Assembly: GCA_037444825.1 (NCBI GenBank)
Contig: JBBILR010000011.1
Span: forward strand, 23,955-87,954
DNA from: JBFLVU01 sp037444825
GTDB taxonomy: Bacteria; Acidobacteriota; UBA4820; DSQY01
Direction of reading: 5' to 3'
Length of the DNA: 64,000 nucleotides
In this document: positions 38,754 through 46,532 of the stretch, one piece after another
Numbering within the stretch: the first letter of the stretch is position 1
Layout of the letters: each line of letters begins with the position of its first letter
Made by a program: the position numbers and the translations under genes
The notes under the pieces: model-generated
Database searches by the model: none
What the model saw: only the letters and a program-made list of their open reading frames with translations
Told to the model about the DNA's origin: nothing

Positions 38754-41222
38754 TCAGCGGGTGTAGAGGACCGTGGTCTCCCCGCCGTCGGGGTTTTGGA
38801 CCCGGATCTCCACCGGCGTTCCCTTGGGGAACAGCGCCTTCAGGGAAGCCCCTTTCTTCAGCAGGAGCTCCGTGGCGCTCTTTCGCTTGACCCGCGTCGG
38901 ATCGGCGGTGGTGCCCCAGAGGCTTCCCCCGATCTTCACCGAGAGCCCGTCCTGAAAGTTGGAACCCAACAGCCGCAGGCGGAAGGGGGCGGGAACCTTC
39001 ACCACGCTGGTCACCACCGGCGGCGGGAGAGTGGTGAAGGACCACTCGGGGCAGCCGGAGGCGTCCCCGCAGGCGTTCTTGGGCANNNNNNNNNNNNNNN
39101 NNNNNNNNNNNNNNNNNNNNNNNNNNNNNNNNNNNNNNNNNNNNNNNNNNNNNNNNNNNNNNNNNNNNNNNNNNNNNNNNNNNNNGACGTTAGCCGCGAA
39201 GGGCGGGGGGCTCGCCGGGCCGAAGAAGAGGTCGTAGGAGGCGGCTCCGGAGACGGCGGCCCACGAGAGGGTGGGGGAGACGGGGACGCCCGAAGTTCCG
39301 TCGGCGGGGGAGGGTCCCGAGGCGCACGGGGGGAGGGGGCAGGAGGTGGTGAAGGACCACTCGGGGCAGCCGGAGGCGTCCCCGCAGGCGTTCTTGGGCA
39401 CCACCTTCCAGTGGTAGGTGGTCCCCGCCGACAGCCCGGAGAGGGGGTAGGAGGTGGCCGTGACGTTAGCCGCGAAGGGCGGGGGGCTCGCCGGGCCGAA
39501 GAAGAGGTCGTAGGAGACCGCTCCGGAAACAACCGCCCAGCCCAGCGTCAGCGAGGTGGGGAGGCCCGTGGCGCCGTCGGGAGGGACGGGGCCCACGGCG
39601 CAGGAGGGGACGGTGCAGCCGGCGACGGTCACCTGGTCGGAGGCGGGGCTGGCGTCGGTCTGGCCGATGGCGTCCACGGAGCGGGCTTCGAAGGTGTGGG
39701 TGCCCGGGGAGACGGTGGCGGTGAAGGTGAAGGCTTCGCTGGCGCTGTCGAAGGAGCCGTCCTGAGCGGTGGCCGACTGCCACGCCCCTCCGTCCACCCT
39801 CCACTGGACGTCGGCCAGGGGGACGACGTTGATGTCGCAAAGGAGGTTGTAGACGTTCTGGTTCGGACGCGTCAACGCCTGGGCGCTTCCGGTGTAGGTC
39901 AGGGTCGTGTTTCCGGTGGGGTCGGGCGTGTAGGGGGTGAGCGAGGTCTCCGGGGCGACGTCCACGGGGTCGGGGATGCCGTCCACGTCCGCGTCTCCCC
40001 ACCCGATCTGCCCGGCGGTGTAGGGGCACACCCCGACCTGCCTCGCCGCCTCGTTCATGATGCAGTTCACGTCGATCAGGCAGGAGGCGTGGCAGTTCTG
40101 GTTTTGGGTGCTCACGTACCCGCTGGTTTGGGTGCAGGTGCAGCCCGAGCTGGTGTACTCGTCCAGGGCGTAGAAGATGTGGCTCGACTCGTGGCGGGTG
40201 ACCATGTTCATGTTGCCGATGCCCCACCCGTCGTCGTCGAAGGTCTGAACCTGCACGGGCCCGCCCAGGTAGGCGTAGGCGAAGGAGCCGTCGGAAAAGA
40301 GTCCGTCCGCGTCGTTGACGCTGTTGGCGACGAAGATCGTGAAGGCCCAGTCGGTGCCGTCGGCCGCCCGCTGGTCCCCGTTGAAGTGCCTTCCCTTGCC
40401 GAAAAGGCCCGAGTCGGAGCCGTAGCCGAACTTGTCGAAGATCTCGTTGATCCACAGGGGGTTGGCGCTGGTCGGCCCGGGGTTGTTGATGGGTTCGTAC
40501 TGGGTCTGGGCCCGGCTGTCCGTGCGGCCGTAGTAGAAGTGGTAGGTCCACGTCGGCTGGAGGGAGGGGGGAAGGGAAAAGCCCGCGTAGTAGGTGGACA
40601 GGTCGTTGAGGCCCTGGACGATCTCCGCGGCCACGCTGGATTCGAGCCCCGAGGTCCAGTCCTCGGTGCTCGGGTCCAGGGACCCGTCGCTCTCCGGCAG
40701 GATCACCGAGACCGTGGCGGCCCCCAGCATGTATTCGGAGTTGGAAAGGTAGAGGTCCCCCGCGGAGCAGGTGCGTGCGGGCGGCGGGAACTCCTCGGGA
40801 AGGAGGGCGTCGTCCAGGAGCGGGCGGGAAGGAGGGGGCCCGGGAGGCAAGGAGGCCTCCTCCAGGCCGGAGAGGACCAGGTGGGCCTTCAGGAGCAGGC
40901 TTCCCTCCGGGGACGCCAGAAGGCGGGCGCGCACGGCGTCGTCGGGGAGCCCCACCGAGAAGTGGGTGTGGGGAGGCAGGACCAGGTCCAGCCGGTCCCA
41001 GTCGGGAACCTCTTCCGGAAACCAGAGGCCGCCTCGGGGTGGGAAGGCGTGCCTCAGGAGGATGCCGGCCTGGGCCAGTTCCAGGCGCCAACCGATGAAG
41101 TCCTGTCCGGAGGGGCATTCGAGCAAAACGGGCCTCTCCGGGGGAAGCGGGGAGGAGCCGGAAAGGGCCGGAAGGACCACAGAAGACAAAAGCAACACGA
41201 GGAGGAATCTTTTCACGTTCAC
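38754..41222 (-). CDS. Secreted zinc-metalloprotease-like protein with fibronectin III repeats (interrupted by assembly gap)
   Basis: The apparent length is 822 residues including about 34 unknown ones. N-terminal signal peptide (about 1-23), then a long region of unknown fold, then a metalloprotease-like core: His344-Glu-Ser-Ser-His348 followed by FYALDEY, and a Cys-rich CTCTQTSGY...CHASC...CIMNEAAR segment. This resembles secreted HExxH proteases of the M64-like group, but has Ser instead of the usual Gly before the second His. Then come two tandem FN3-like domains of 92 residues, the second split by 100 Ns, and an IPT-like C-terminal strand region. GTG 41222 with AGGGAGG is the start. Confidence 0.75.
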   Translation of the reverse strand: MNVKRFLLVLLLSSVVLPALSGSSPLPPERPVLLECPSGQDFIGWRLELAQAGILLRHAFPPRGGLWFPEEVPDWDRLDLVLPPHTHFSVGLPDDAVRARLLASPEGSLLLKAHLVLSGLEEASLPPGPPPSRPLLDDALLPEEFPPPARTCSAGDLYLSNSEYMLGAATVSVILPESDGSLDPSTEDWTSGLESSVAAEIVQGLNDLSTYYAGFSLPPSLQPTWTYHFYYGRTDSRAQTQYEPINNPGPTSANPLWINEIFDKFGYGSDSGLFGKGRHFNGDQRAADGTDWAFTIFVANSVNDADGLFSDGSFAYAYLGGPVQVQTFDDDGWGIGNMNMVTRHESSHIFYALDEYTSSGCTCTQTSGYVSTQNQNCHASCLIDVNCIMNEAARQVGVCPYTAGQIGWGDADVDGIPDPVDVAPETSLTPYTPDPTGNTTLTYTGSAQALTRPNQNVYNLLCDINVVPLADVQWRVDGGAWQSATAQDGSFDSASEAFTFTATVSPGTHTFEARSVDAIGQTDASPASDQVTVAGCTVPSCAVGPVPPDGATGLPTSLTLGWAVVSGAVSYDLFFGPASPPPFAANVTATSYPLSGLSAGTTYHWKVVPKNACGDASGCPEWSFTTSCPLPPCASGPSPADGTSGVPVSPTLSWAAVSGAASYDLFFGPASPPPFAANVXXXXXXXXXXXXXXXXXXXXXXXXXXXXXXXXXXPKNACGDASGCPEWSFTTLPPPVVTSVVKVPAPFRLRLLGSNFQDGLSVKIGGSLWGTTADPTRVKRKSATELLLKKGASLKALFPKGTPVEIRVQNPDGGETTVLYTR
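39031..39516. repeat. Tandem 276-bp FN3-coding repeat spanning an N gap
   Basis: Bases 39031-39085 are identical to 39346-39400, and 39186-39240 to 39462-39516. The intact copy (39186-39461) fixes the unit at 276 bp (92 codons). In that copy 61 bases separate the two flanks that border the gap, so the true gap is 61 bp, or 61 plus multiples of 276. Confidence 0.9.
39086..39185. other. Assembly gap (100 N)
   Basis: Exactly 100 N inside the FN3 repeat of the metalloprotease-like gene: a conventional placeholder of unknown length, not a measured one. The frame on both sides agrees, because 100 and 61 leave the same remainder modulo 3. Confidence 0.98.
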
Positions 41223-41339
41223 GGCGCCCTCCCTTCAAGGGTAATTCGATATAGTATAAATCCCGGAAAAGTGCGGCGCCACCTGGACCTTGCACGCCGG
41301 GCCCAAAGGACTTAGCGTTCCTTCCGCAGGGAGGCTCTG

Positions 41340-41939
41340 ATGACGCCGGAAAGGCCCCCTCTTCTCCCACCCATGGAGACGCTGAAGAGCAAGGGCTTCA
41401 CGCTCCGCGGCGCCCTCTCCTTCGCCGAAGGCCGCTTCGGCCCCGCCTCCCGGGAGCGCATCCTGGAGGAGGCTCCCCCCGTCCTGCGGGAGGTCCTGGG
41501 GGCCCCGCTCCTCGCCTCCGCCTGGTACCCCTTCGCCGCCCAGGTGGCCCTCTACGAGACCATCGACCGGCTCTTCGGCCGGGGAGACCTCGCCCTGTGC
41601 CGGGAGTGCGGCCGCTTCACCGCCGAGGCGGAGGCCACCGCCCTCCACAAGCTCATCCTCCGGTTCGCCTCCCTGGAGGCTTGGCTCAAGGCGGCGGGGG
41701 CCATGTGGGGCCAGTACTACAGCGCCGGGCGTCTCCGGAGCGAAGGCTTTTCCGACCGGGGCGGCCGGATTCTCGTTTCCGAATTCAACCCCATTTCCCG
41801 AGCCTTCTGCGAGGACTTTTCGGGGTGGCTCGAGAGGACCGCCGAGCTCTCGGGGAAGAAGGGCGTGAGGGTTTTCCACGAGGCTTGCCTCCTGGAAGGC
41901 CACCCCGCCTGCGTCTTTCGGGCCGCCTTCCAGGAATGA
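41340..41939 (+). CDS. V4R/DUF2378-like ligand-binding protein
   Basis: A 199-residue soluble protein. The middle (AWYPFAAQVALYETIDRLF, FTAEAEATALHKLILRF, LKAAGAMWGQYYSAGRL) and the C-terminal CLLEGHPACVF-type strand resemble V4R/heme-NO-binding-like domains, or the DUF2378 family of delta-proteobacteria and Acidobacteriota. In these a small C-x-L-x-G-x-P-x-C-x-F strand ends the fold. This is a single-domain sensor with no output domain in the chain. It diverges from the metalloprotease gene and is followed by isoaspartyl peptidase. Ligand unknown. Confidence 0.5.
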   Translation: MTPERPPLLPPMETLKSKGFTLRGALSFAEGRFGPASRERILEEAPPVLREVLGAPLLASAWYPFAAQVALYETIDRLFGRGDLALCRECGRFTAEAEATALHKLILRFASLEAWLKAAGAMWGQYYSAGRLRSEGFSDRGGRILVSEFNPISRAFCEDFSGWLERTAELSGKKGVRVFHEACLLEGHPACVFRAAFQE

Positions 41940-41970
41940 GGGTGCGCCTTTGGGGCCAAGGGAGGGAGCG

Positions 41971-43020
41971 ATGGGAGGCAGGAAGGTTGCGGCGGTCTGC
42001 GTGGGAGGCCTTCTCGCGGCGGCGGTGGCCGCGGGGGAGCCCGGCCCCCTTCTGGAAAAGCGGCCGTACGCCATCGCCGTCCACGGCGGGGCCGGGGTGA
42101 TCCGAAAGGGCGCCCTCCCCGCCGAAAAGGAGGCGGCGGTGCGGAAGGCTCTGGAAGCCGCCGTTCTGAAAGGCAAGGAGATCCTGGAGCGGGGCGGCTC
42201 CTCCCTGGACGCGGTGGAGGCCGCCGTGAGGCTCCTCGAAGACGCCCCCGAGTTCAACGCGGGCAGAGGCTCGGTCTTCACCTCCGACGGGGGGCACGAA
42301 ATGGACGCCGCCGTCATGGACGGAGCCTCCCTCCGGGCGGGGGCGGTGGCGGGGGTCCGGCGGGTGAAGAACCCCGTGGCCCTGGCCCGCCTCGTGCTGG
42401 AGAAATCCCCCCACGTCCTGCTGTCCGGCCCCGGTGCGGACCTCTTCGCGAAGGAGTCGGGGTTGGAGATGGCCCCGCCCTCTTACTTCCACACCGAGGA
42501 GCGGTGGCGGGACCTCCTGCGCGCCAAGGCGAAGGCGGGGGAGAAGGCTCCCCCCTCGCCGCCGGAGGCCCCGGAGCCCCACGGCACCGTCGGCGCCGTG
42601 GCCCTGGACCTCCGCGGCCACCTGGCCGCCGCCACCTCCACCGGCGGGATGACCAACAAGAGGCCCGGGCGCATCGGCGACTCGCCGGTGATCGGCGCGG
42701 GGACCTACGCCGACGACCGCACCTGCGCCGTCTCCTGCACCGGCTGGGGGGAGTTCTTCCTTCGCGCCGTGGCGGCCCACGACGTGGCCGCCCGGATGGC
42801 CTACGGCAAGGAGCCGCTGGAGAAGGCCGCCGAGGAGGTCCTCACCCGCATCGCCGGCATGGGCGGGGACGGGGGGCTCATCGCCGTGGACGGCCGTGGA
42901 AACCTCTGCCTGAAGTTCAACACCGAGGGGATGTACCGGGCGTGGCTGACTCCGGAGGGGAAGGTGGAGGTCCGCATGTACGGCGATACCGAGCCGCCCC
43001 CGGCGCCGTCCCCCCGTTGA
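41971..43020 (+). CDS. Exported isoaspartyl peptidase / L-asparaginase (Ntn-hydrolase)
   Basis: A 349-residue type-2 (plant-type) asparaginase precursor. A signal peptide (about 1-23) precedes the N-terminal alpha chain (YAIAVHGGAGVI). Autoproteolysis before Thr206 in PHGTVGAVALD would free the nucleophilic Thr of the beta chain, and the substrate loop STGGMTNKRPGRIGDSPVIGAGTYAD follows. The enzyme removes isoaspartyl or Asn-derived residues from dipeptides; the signal peptide makes it periplasmic or secreted. ATG 41971 with GGGAGG upstream gives the signal peptide; a start seven codons upstream lacks a good SD. Confidence 0.92.
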   Translation: MGGRKVAAVCVGGLLAAAVAAGEPGPLLEKRPYAIAVHGGAGVIRKGALPAEKEAAVRKALEAAVLKGKEILERGGSSLDAVEAAVRLLEDAPEFNAGRGSVFTSDGGHEMDAAVMDGASLRAGAVAGVRRVKNPVALARLVLEKSPHVLLSGPGADLFAKESGLEMAPPSYFHTEERWRDLLRAKAKAGEKAPPSPPEAPEPHGTVGAVALDLRGHLAAATSTGGMTNKRPGRIGDSPVIGAGTYADDRTCAVSCTGWGEFFLRAVAAHDVAARMAYGKEPLEKAAEEVLTRIAGMGGDGGLIAVDGRGNLCLKFNTEGMYRAWLTPEGKVEVRMYGDTEPPPAPSPR

Positions 43021-43036
43021 AGGCCCCTCCATCCGC

Positions 43037-43045
43037 TGGTATGCT
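43037..43045 (+). promoter_or_regulatory. Extended -10 element for tRNA-Pro
   Basis: TGG followed by TATGCT ends nine bases before the tRNA 5' end, the spacing expected for transcription starting at or just before the mature 5' end. Confidence 0.45.
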
Positions 43046-43053
43046 CCCTTCGT

Positions 43054-43130
<77 letters not shown>

Positions 43131-43155
43131 CCCCGCGGGGCTTTCGGGAGCGCGC

Positions 43156-43386
43156 ATGGCCAAATGGGAAGCCGAAGACGAGGAGAAGCCCGCCCGGGAG
43201 CCGGGGGAGGCCTGCGACCTGTGCGGGCGCAAGGGCTTTTGGGTGCACCTCAGCAAGTGCCCCATGTGCCACAAGTTCGTGTGCGACGAGTGCCGCCACC
43301 AGCACGGCGGAAAGGACTTCTGCAGCCGGCACTGCGCCAACGAGTTCTTCTGGGGAGGCGAAGATGGCGAAATCGACGACCTATGA
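43156..43386 (+). CDS. Small zinc-binding cysteine-rich protein
   Basis: A 76-residue protein with eight Cys in a CxxC-(11)-CxxC-(6)-CxxC-(9)-C...C arrangement plus several His (CDLCGRKGFWVHLSKCPMC, FVCDECRHQHG, FCSRHCANEFFW). This would bind two zinc ions in a cross-brace-like treble-clef or FYVE/MYND-type fold. No known family was recognised. It starts 25 bases after tRNA-Pro and its 3' end overlaps hemB by 23 bases, so it may be transcribed with hemB. Role unknown: a heme-pathway regulator or a zinc chaperone for the zinc-type HemB is speculation. Confidence 0.6.
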   Translation: MAKWEAEDEEKPAREPGEACDLCGRKGFWVHLSKCPMCHKFVCDECRHQHGGKDFCSRHCANEFFWGGEDGEIDDL

Positions 43387-44377
43387 CGTCCGCCTGGAGC
43401 TGGTCCACCGCCCCCGGAGGCTCCGGGAGAACCCCATCCTCCGCTCCATGGTGGAAGAGACCCGCCTCTCCCCCAAAGACTTCGTCTACCCCATGTTCCT
43501 TTGCGAAGGGCGGAAGGTCCGGGTGGAGGTCCCCTCCATGCCGGGGATCCACCGCCAGTCGGTGGACGAGGCCCTCAAGGAGATGGAAGAAACGCTGGCG
43601 CTGGGCGTCCGGGCGGTGATCCTCTTCGGCATCCCCGCGAAAAAGGACCCCCTGGGACGAGAGGCCTACGCCCCCCAGGGCATCATCCAGAAGGGGGTCC
43701 GGGCCGCCAAGAGGGCCTTCGGCTCGGACCTTCTCGTCATCACCGACGTCTGCCTCTGCGAGTACACCGACCACGGCCACTGCGCCCCGGTGTCCGAGGG
43801 CAGGATTCTCAACGACCCCGGCGTGGCCATCCACTGCAAGACCGCCCTCTCCCACGCCGAGGCCGGCGCCGACGTGGTGGCCCCCTCGGACATGATGGAC
43901 GGACGGGTGGGGGCCATAAGGGCCTCGCTGGACGACGCCGGCTTCGAACGCGTCCCCATCCTGGCCTACTCGGCCAAGTACGCCTCCGCCTTCTACGGCC
44001 CCTTCCGGGACGCCGCCGACTCGGCCCCCCAGTTCGGCGACCGCCGCTCCTACCAGATGGCCCCCCCCAACGCCGAGGAGGCCCTCCGGGAGGTGGCCCT
44101 GGACATCGAGGAGGGGGCGGACATCGTCATGGTGAAACCGGCCCTTCCTTACCTCGACGTGATCCGCCGGGTCAAGGAGACCTTCCAGGTTCCGGTGGCG
44201 GCCTACAACGTGAGCGGCGAGTACGCCATGGTCAAGGCCGCCGCACGCCTCGGCTGGCTGGACCACGACCGGGCCATGATGGAGTCCCTCACGGCCATCA
44301 AGCGGGCGGGGGCCTCCATCCTCCTCACCTACTTCGCCAAGGAGGCCGCGCGGCTCCTCAGGGGTCAGGAAGTCTAG
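43364..44377 (+). CDS. hemB: Delta-aminolevulinic acid dehydratase (porphobilinogen synthase)
   Basis: Condenses two 5-aminolevulinate molecules to porphobilinogen in heme synthesis. The 337 residues carry the zinc-binding cysteines Cys130, Cys132 and Cys140 (DVCLCEYTDHGHC), so it is the zinc-dependent type rather than the Asp-rich magnesium type. Schiff-base lysines are Lys205 (SAKYAS) and Lys258 (MVKPALPY). It overlaps the cysteine-rich mini-protein gene by 23 bases and meets the convergent 44374 gene within a CTAG tetranucleotide. Confidence 0.97.
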   Translation: MAKSTTYDVRLELVHRPRRLRENPILRSMVEETRLSPKDFVYPMFLCEGRKVRVEVPSMPGIHRQSVDEALKEMEETLALGVRAVILFGIPAKKDPLGREAYAPQGIIQKGVRAAKRAFGSDLLVITDVCLCEYTDHGHCAPVSEGRILNDPGVAIHCKTALSHAEAGADVVAPSDMMDGRVGAIRASLDDAGFERVPILAYSAKYASAFYGPFRDAADSAPQFGDRRSYQMAPPNAEEALREVALDIEEGADIVMVKPALPYLDVIRRVKETFQVPVAAYNVSGEYAMVKAAARLGWLDHDRAMMESLTAIKRAGASILLTYFAKEAARLLRGQEV

Positions 44378-44634
44378 GCCCGGCGGGGGGAGTACTTCTC
44401 CGTGGGAGGAAAGGGGCGCCGCTCGGGAAGGCCCGAGCAGACGGCGAACTTTCCGCAGTCGGGGCGGACCACCAGGCGGTCGGCGAGAACCTGCCGCAGC
44501 GCCACGTAGAGCCCCATCCGAAGGTCCTCCTGGAGGGCTGGAGGGAAGTGGCCCTCCACCACCGAGAAGGCCGCCTCCACGAGATGCGCGAGGAGCTCTC
44601 CTTCCGTGGTGTTGTCCTTCAGCTGAATCCTCAT
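44374..44634 (-). CDS. Conserved-looking hypothetical protein
   Basis: An 86-residue, mostly helical protein starting MRIQLKDNTTEGELLAHLVEAAFSVVEGHFPPALQEDLRMGLYVAL and ending in a basic, proline-rich tail. No family was recognised and there is no signal peptide or membrane segment. Codon usage and a GGGGAG at SD distance from ATG 44634 support a real gene; an upstream in-frame start adds only a low-complexity segment. It faces hemB, sharing the CTAG at the stop codons, and has a structured 250-base region upstream. Confidence 0.55.
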   Translation of the reverse strand: MRIQLKDNTTEGELLAHLVEAAFSVVEGHFPPALQEDLRMGLYVALRQVLADRLVVRPDCGKFAVCSGLPERRPFPPTEKYSPRRA

Positions 44635-44693
44635 CCCCAGTCTCCCCTTCCGGTCCGTCCCCGAGGGTCCCCCCCCCCGCGGCTCCATTCCGG

Positions 44694-44789
44694 TGGCCCC
44701 AATGTAAGGCGAAAAGGGGCCAACTTCCTCACTTCAGCGGAGGTCAGCCGACCCCAAACGGCATTTGCCCCAAGATGGGGTGAAATGCC
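44694..44789. other. Structured intergenic region upstream of tmk
   Basis: Two inverted repeats stand in the 258-base gap before tmk: TGGCCCC/GGGGCCA (44694-44700 with 44716-44722), and a 13-bp near-continuous stem with an AGA loop at 44760-44789 (two G-U pairs). CCCCAA recurs four times. No ORF of note was seen here. It could be a leader RNA for tmk or an operator. Confidence 0.4.
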
Positions 44790-44845
44790 CCAGTGCTGGC
44801 GACGCCTCCGTTTTCGCGAGGCGGGCCCCCGCGGCGTCCGCTCCC

Positions 44846-44854
44846 TGCTACAAT
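44846..44854 (+). promoter_or_regulatory. Extended -10 promoter candidate for tmk
   Basis: TGC followed by TACAAT, 39 bases before the tmk start, after the hairpins described at 44694-44789. No convincing -35. Confidence 0.45.
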
Positions 44855-44892
44855 GGGCTCGGCGAAGGGGCCGCCGGCTAGAAGGAGGGGGC

Positions 44893-45522
44893 GTGTTCGT
44901 CACCCTGGAGGGGATCGAAGGCTGCGGCAAGAGCACCCAAGCGGCGCTCCTGGCGGACGCCTGGCGGCGGCGCGGGCGCAAGATCCTGCTCACCCGCGAG
45001 CCGGGGGGGTCTCCGCTGGGGGAACAGATGCGGGCCCTCCTGCTCTCCAAGACCCACACGCCCTCACCCCGCTGCGAACTCTTTCTGTACCTCGCCGAGC
45101 GGGCGGAGCACGTGGCGAAGGTGATCGCCCCCGCCCTGGCCCGGGGGGAAGTGGTCCTCTGCGACCGGTACGGGGACGCCACCCGGGCCTACCAGGCCTT
45201 CGGCCGGGGCCTCCCCCGCGACCTGGTGGAGACCCTGCACGCCGCCGCCACCTCTGGCCTGGAGCCCGACCTCACCCTCTACCTCCGCATCGGCCTCGAG
45301 GAGGGCCTTTCGAGGGCGCGGGCCCGGAACCGGCGGGAGGCCCGCGGGGACGAGGGGCGCTTCGAGGAAGAGTCCCTCGACTTTCACCGGCGGGTTCTGG
45401 AAGGGTACGAACGGCTCGCCGTGGAAGCCCCGAGCCGCATCGTCCCGGTGGACGGCTCGGGGACGGTGGAGGAGGTCCACGGCCGGATCCTGCGCCTTCT
45501 GGAGGCCCGCGGTGTTCTTTGA
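44893..45522 (+). CDS. tmk: Thymidylate kinase
   Basis: Phosphorylates dTMP to dTDP. The 209-residue protein has the P-loop GIEGCGKST (7-15), the TREPGGS block, and a CDRYGDATRAYQAFGRG segment matching the DR(Y/F) motif and lid region. The lid reads ARARNRREARGDEGRFEEESLDF. The start GTG 44893 (AAGGAGGGGG upstream) gives the canonical VFVTLEG beginning. The stop overlaps the LpxL-like gene by 11 bases, so the two are probably co-transcribed. Confidence 0.94.
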   Translation: MFVTLEGIEGCGKSTQAALLADAWRRRGRKILLTREPGGSPLGEQMRALLLSKTHTPSPRCELFLYLAERAEHVAKVIAPALARGEVVLCDRYGDATRAYQAFGRGLPRDLVETLHAAATSGLEPDLTLYLRIGLEEGLSRARARNRREARGDEGRFEEESLDFHRRVLEGYERLAVEAPSRIVPVDGSGTVEEVHGRILRLLEARGVL

Positions 45523-46402
45523 GCGCCTCCGTCGGCGGGGAGAGTACGGCGCCGTGCGGCTTCTCGAGGCCCTCACCCGGGACTGGGAGCCGGCCCGGCG
45601 GGAGTCTTTCGGGCGATCCCTGGGGAAGATCGCCTTCGCCGTGGACCGCCGCCACCGGAGCGTGGCCTTGGAAAACCTGAGGGCGGCCTTTCCCGAGTGG
45701 CCTCCCCAGAGGGTGCGGGAGACGGCCCTCGGCGCCTTCGCCCACTTGGGCAGGCTCCTCATGGAGATCTTGGAGGCCCCGCCGGCGCCCGAGGCCCTTC
45801 TTCGCCGCACCCGCCTCGAAGGGTGGCCCCACCTCGAGGCCGCCGCCCGGTCGAAGCGGGGGTACTTCCTGGTCTCCGCCCACTTCGGCAACTGGGAGCG
45901 GGTGGCCTGGCTCCAGGCGGCCCTCGGGTTCCCCCTCTGGATGATCACCCGCCCCCTGGACAATCCTTGGCTGGAAACCTTCCTCGCGGAGCGGCGGGAA
46001 TCCACCGGGAACCGGGTCATCCACAAACGCCGGGCCGTCCGGGAGATGGTCAAGGGACTCCGGGAGGGGAGGGGCGTCGCGCTGGTCATCGACCAGAACT
46101 TCGGCGAACCGGGGGGGGTCTTCGCCCCCTTTTTCGGCCGCCCCGCGGCCACCACGCCGGTCCTTGGATCCCTGGCCCGGCGTCTCGGCGCCGTCGTCCT
46201 TCCGGTCTTCGCCTACCCCGAGCCCCGCGGCGCCTACCGCGTGGTGTACGGCCCCCCCGTGGAGGTCCCCAGGACCGCCGACCCGGAGGCGGACGCCCTC
46301 CAAGTCACCCGGGAGGCCACCGCTTGCATCGAGGCCGCGGTCCGCGCCTGCCCCACCGCCTGGTTCTGGATGCACCGGCGCTGGCGGACGCAGCCTTCCT
46401 GA
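45512..46402 (+). CDS. Lipid A acyltransferase (LpxL/HtrB family)
   Basis: A 296-residue lauroyl/myristoyl-type acyltransferase. The catalytic H-x4-E element is His124 to Glu129 in SAHFGNWE. The DQNFGEPGGVFAPFFGRPAATTPVLGSLARR segment is typical, and the short C-terminal FWMHRRW ends the fold. It adds secondary acyl chains to lipid A at the inner membrane. I cannot separate LpxL from LpxM/LpxP by sequence. GTG 45512 overlaps tmk. It may function with lpxB (24.1 kb) although the genes are unlinked. Confidence 0.9.
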   Translation: MFFERLRRRGEYGAVRLLEALTRDWEPARRESFGRSLGKIAFAVDRRHRSVALENLRAAFPEWPPQRVRETALGAFAHLGRLLMEILEAPPAPEALLRRTRLEGWPHLEAAARSKRGYFLVSAHFGNWERVAWLQAALGFPLWMITRPLDNPWLETFLAERRESTGNRVIHKRRAVREMVKGLREGRGVALVIDQNFGEPGGVFAPFFGRPAATTPVLGSLARRLGAVVLPVFAYPEPRGAYRVVYGPPVEVPRTADPEADALQVTREATACIEAAVRACPTAWFWMHRRWRTQPS

Positions 46403-46532
46403 ACTGCCCCTTCCCCGTGGATTCCCCCCGCGCCTTGCCAGCCGAGGCCCCGGGATGGGAAACTCATTCCCCGGCCTCGAAGGAAAGCCAGGAGGATCGT
46501 TCCGCCGCGGAAGCCGGTGAAGGGCAGGTGCG

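Noticed and set aside
39031..39516. CRISPR array in the repeated region of the metalloprotease gene
   Set aside because: The repeats are 276 bp and coding (FN3 domains), with no 25-40 bp repeats, no unique spacers and no cas genes.
38670..41315. A plus-strand frame of 881 codons through the FN3/metalloprotease region
   Set aside because: Only the minus strand shows a signal peptide, HExxH and FN3 motifs. The plus frame passes through the N gap only because N is treated as open.
46403..46532. Hairpin-like GC segment and a 21-codon ORF between the LpxL-like and hydrolase genes
   Set aside because: The stem has an internal mismatch and no T-run; the short ORF has no SD and no coupling.
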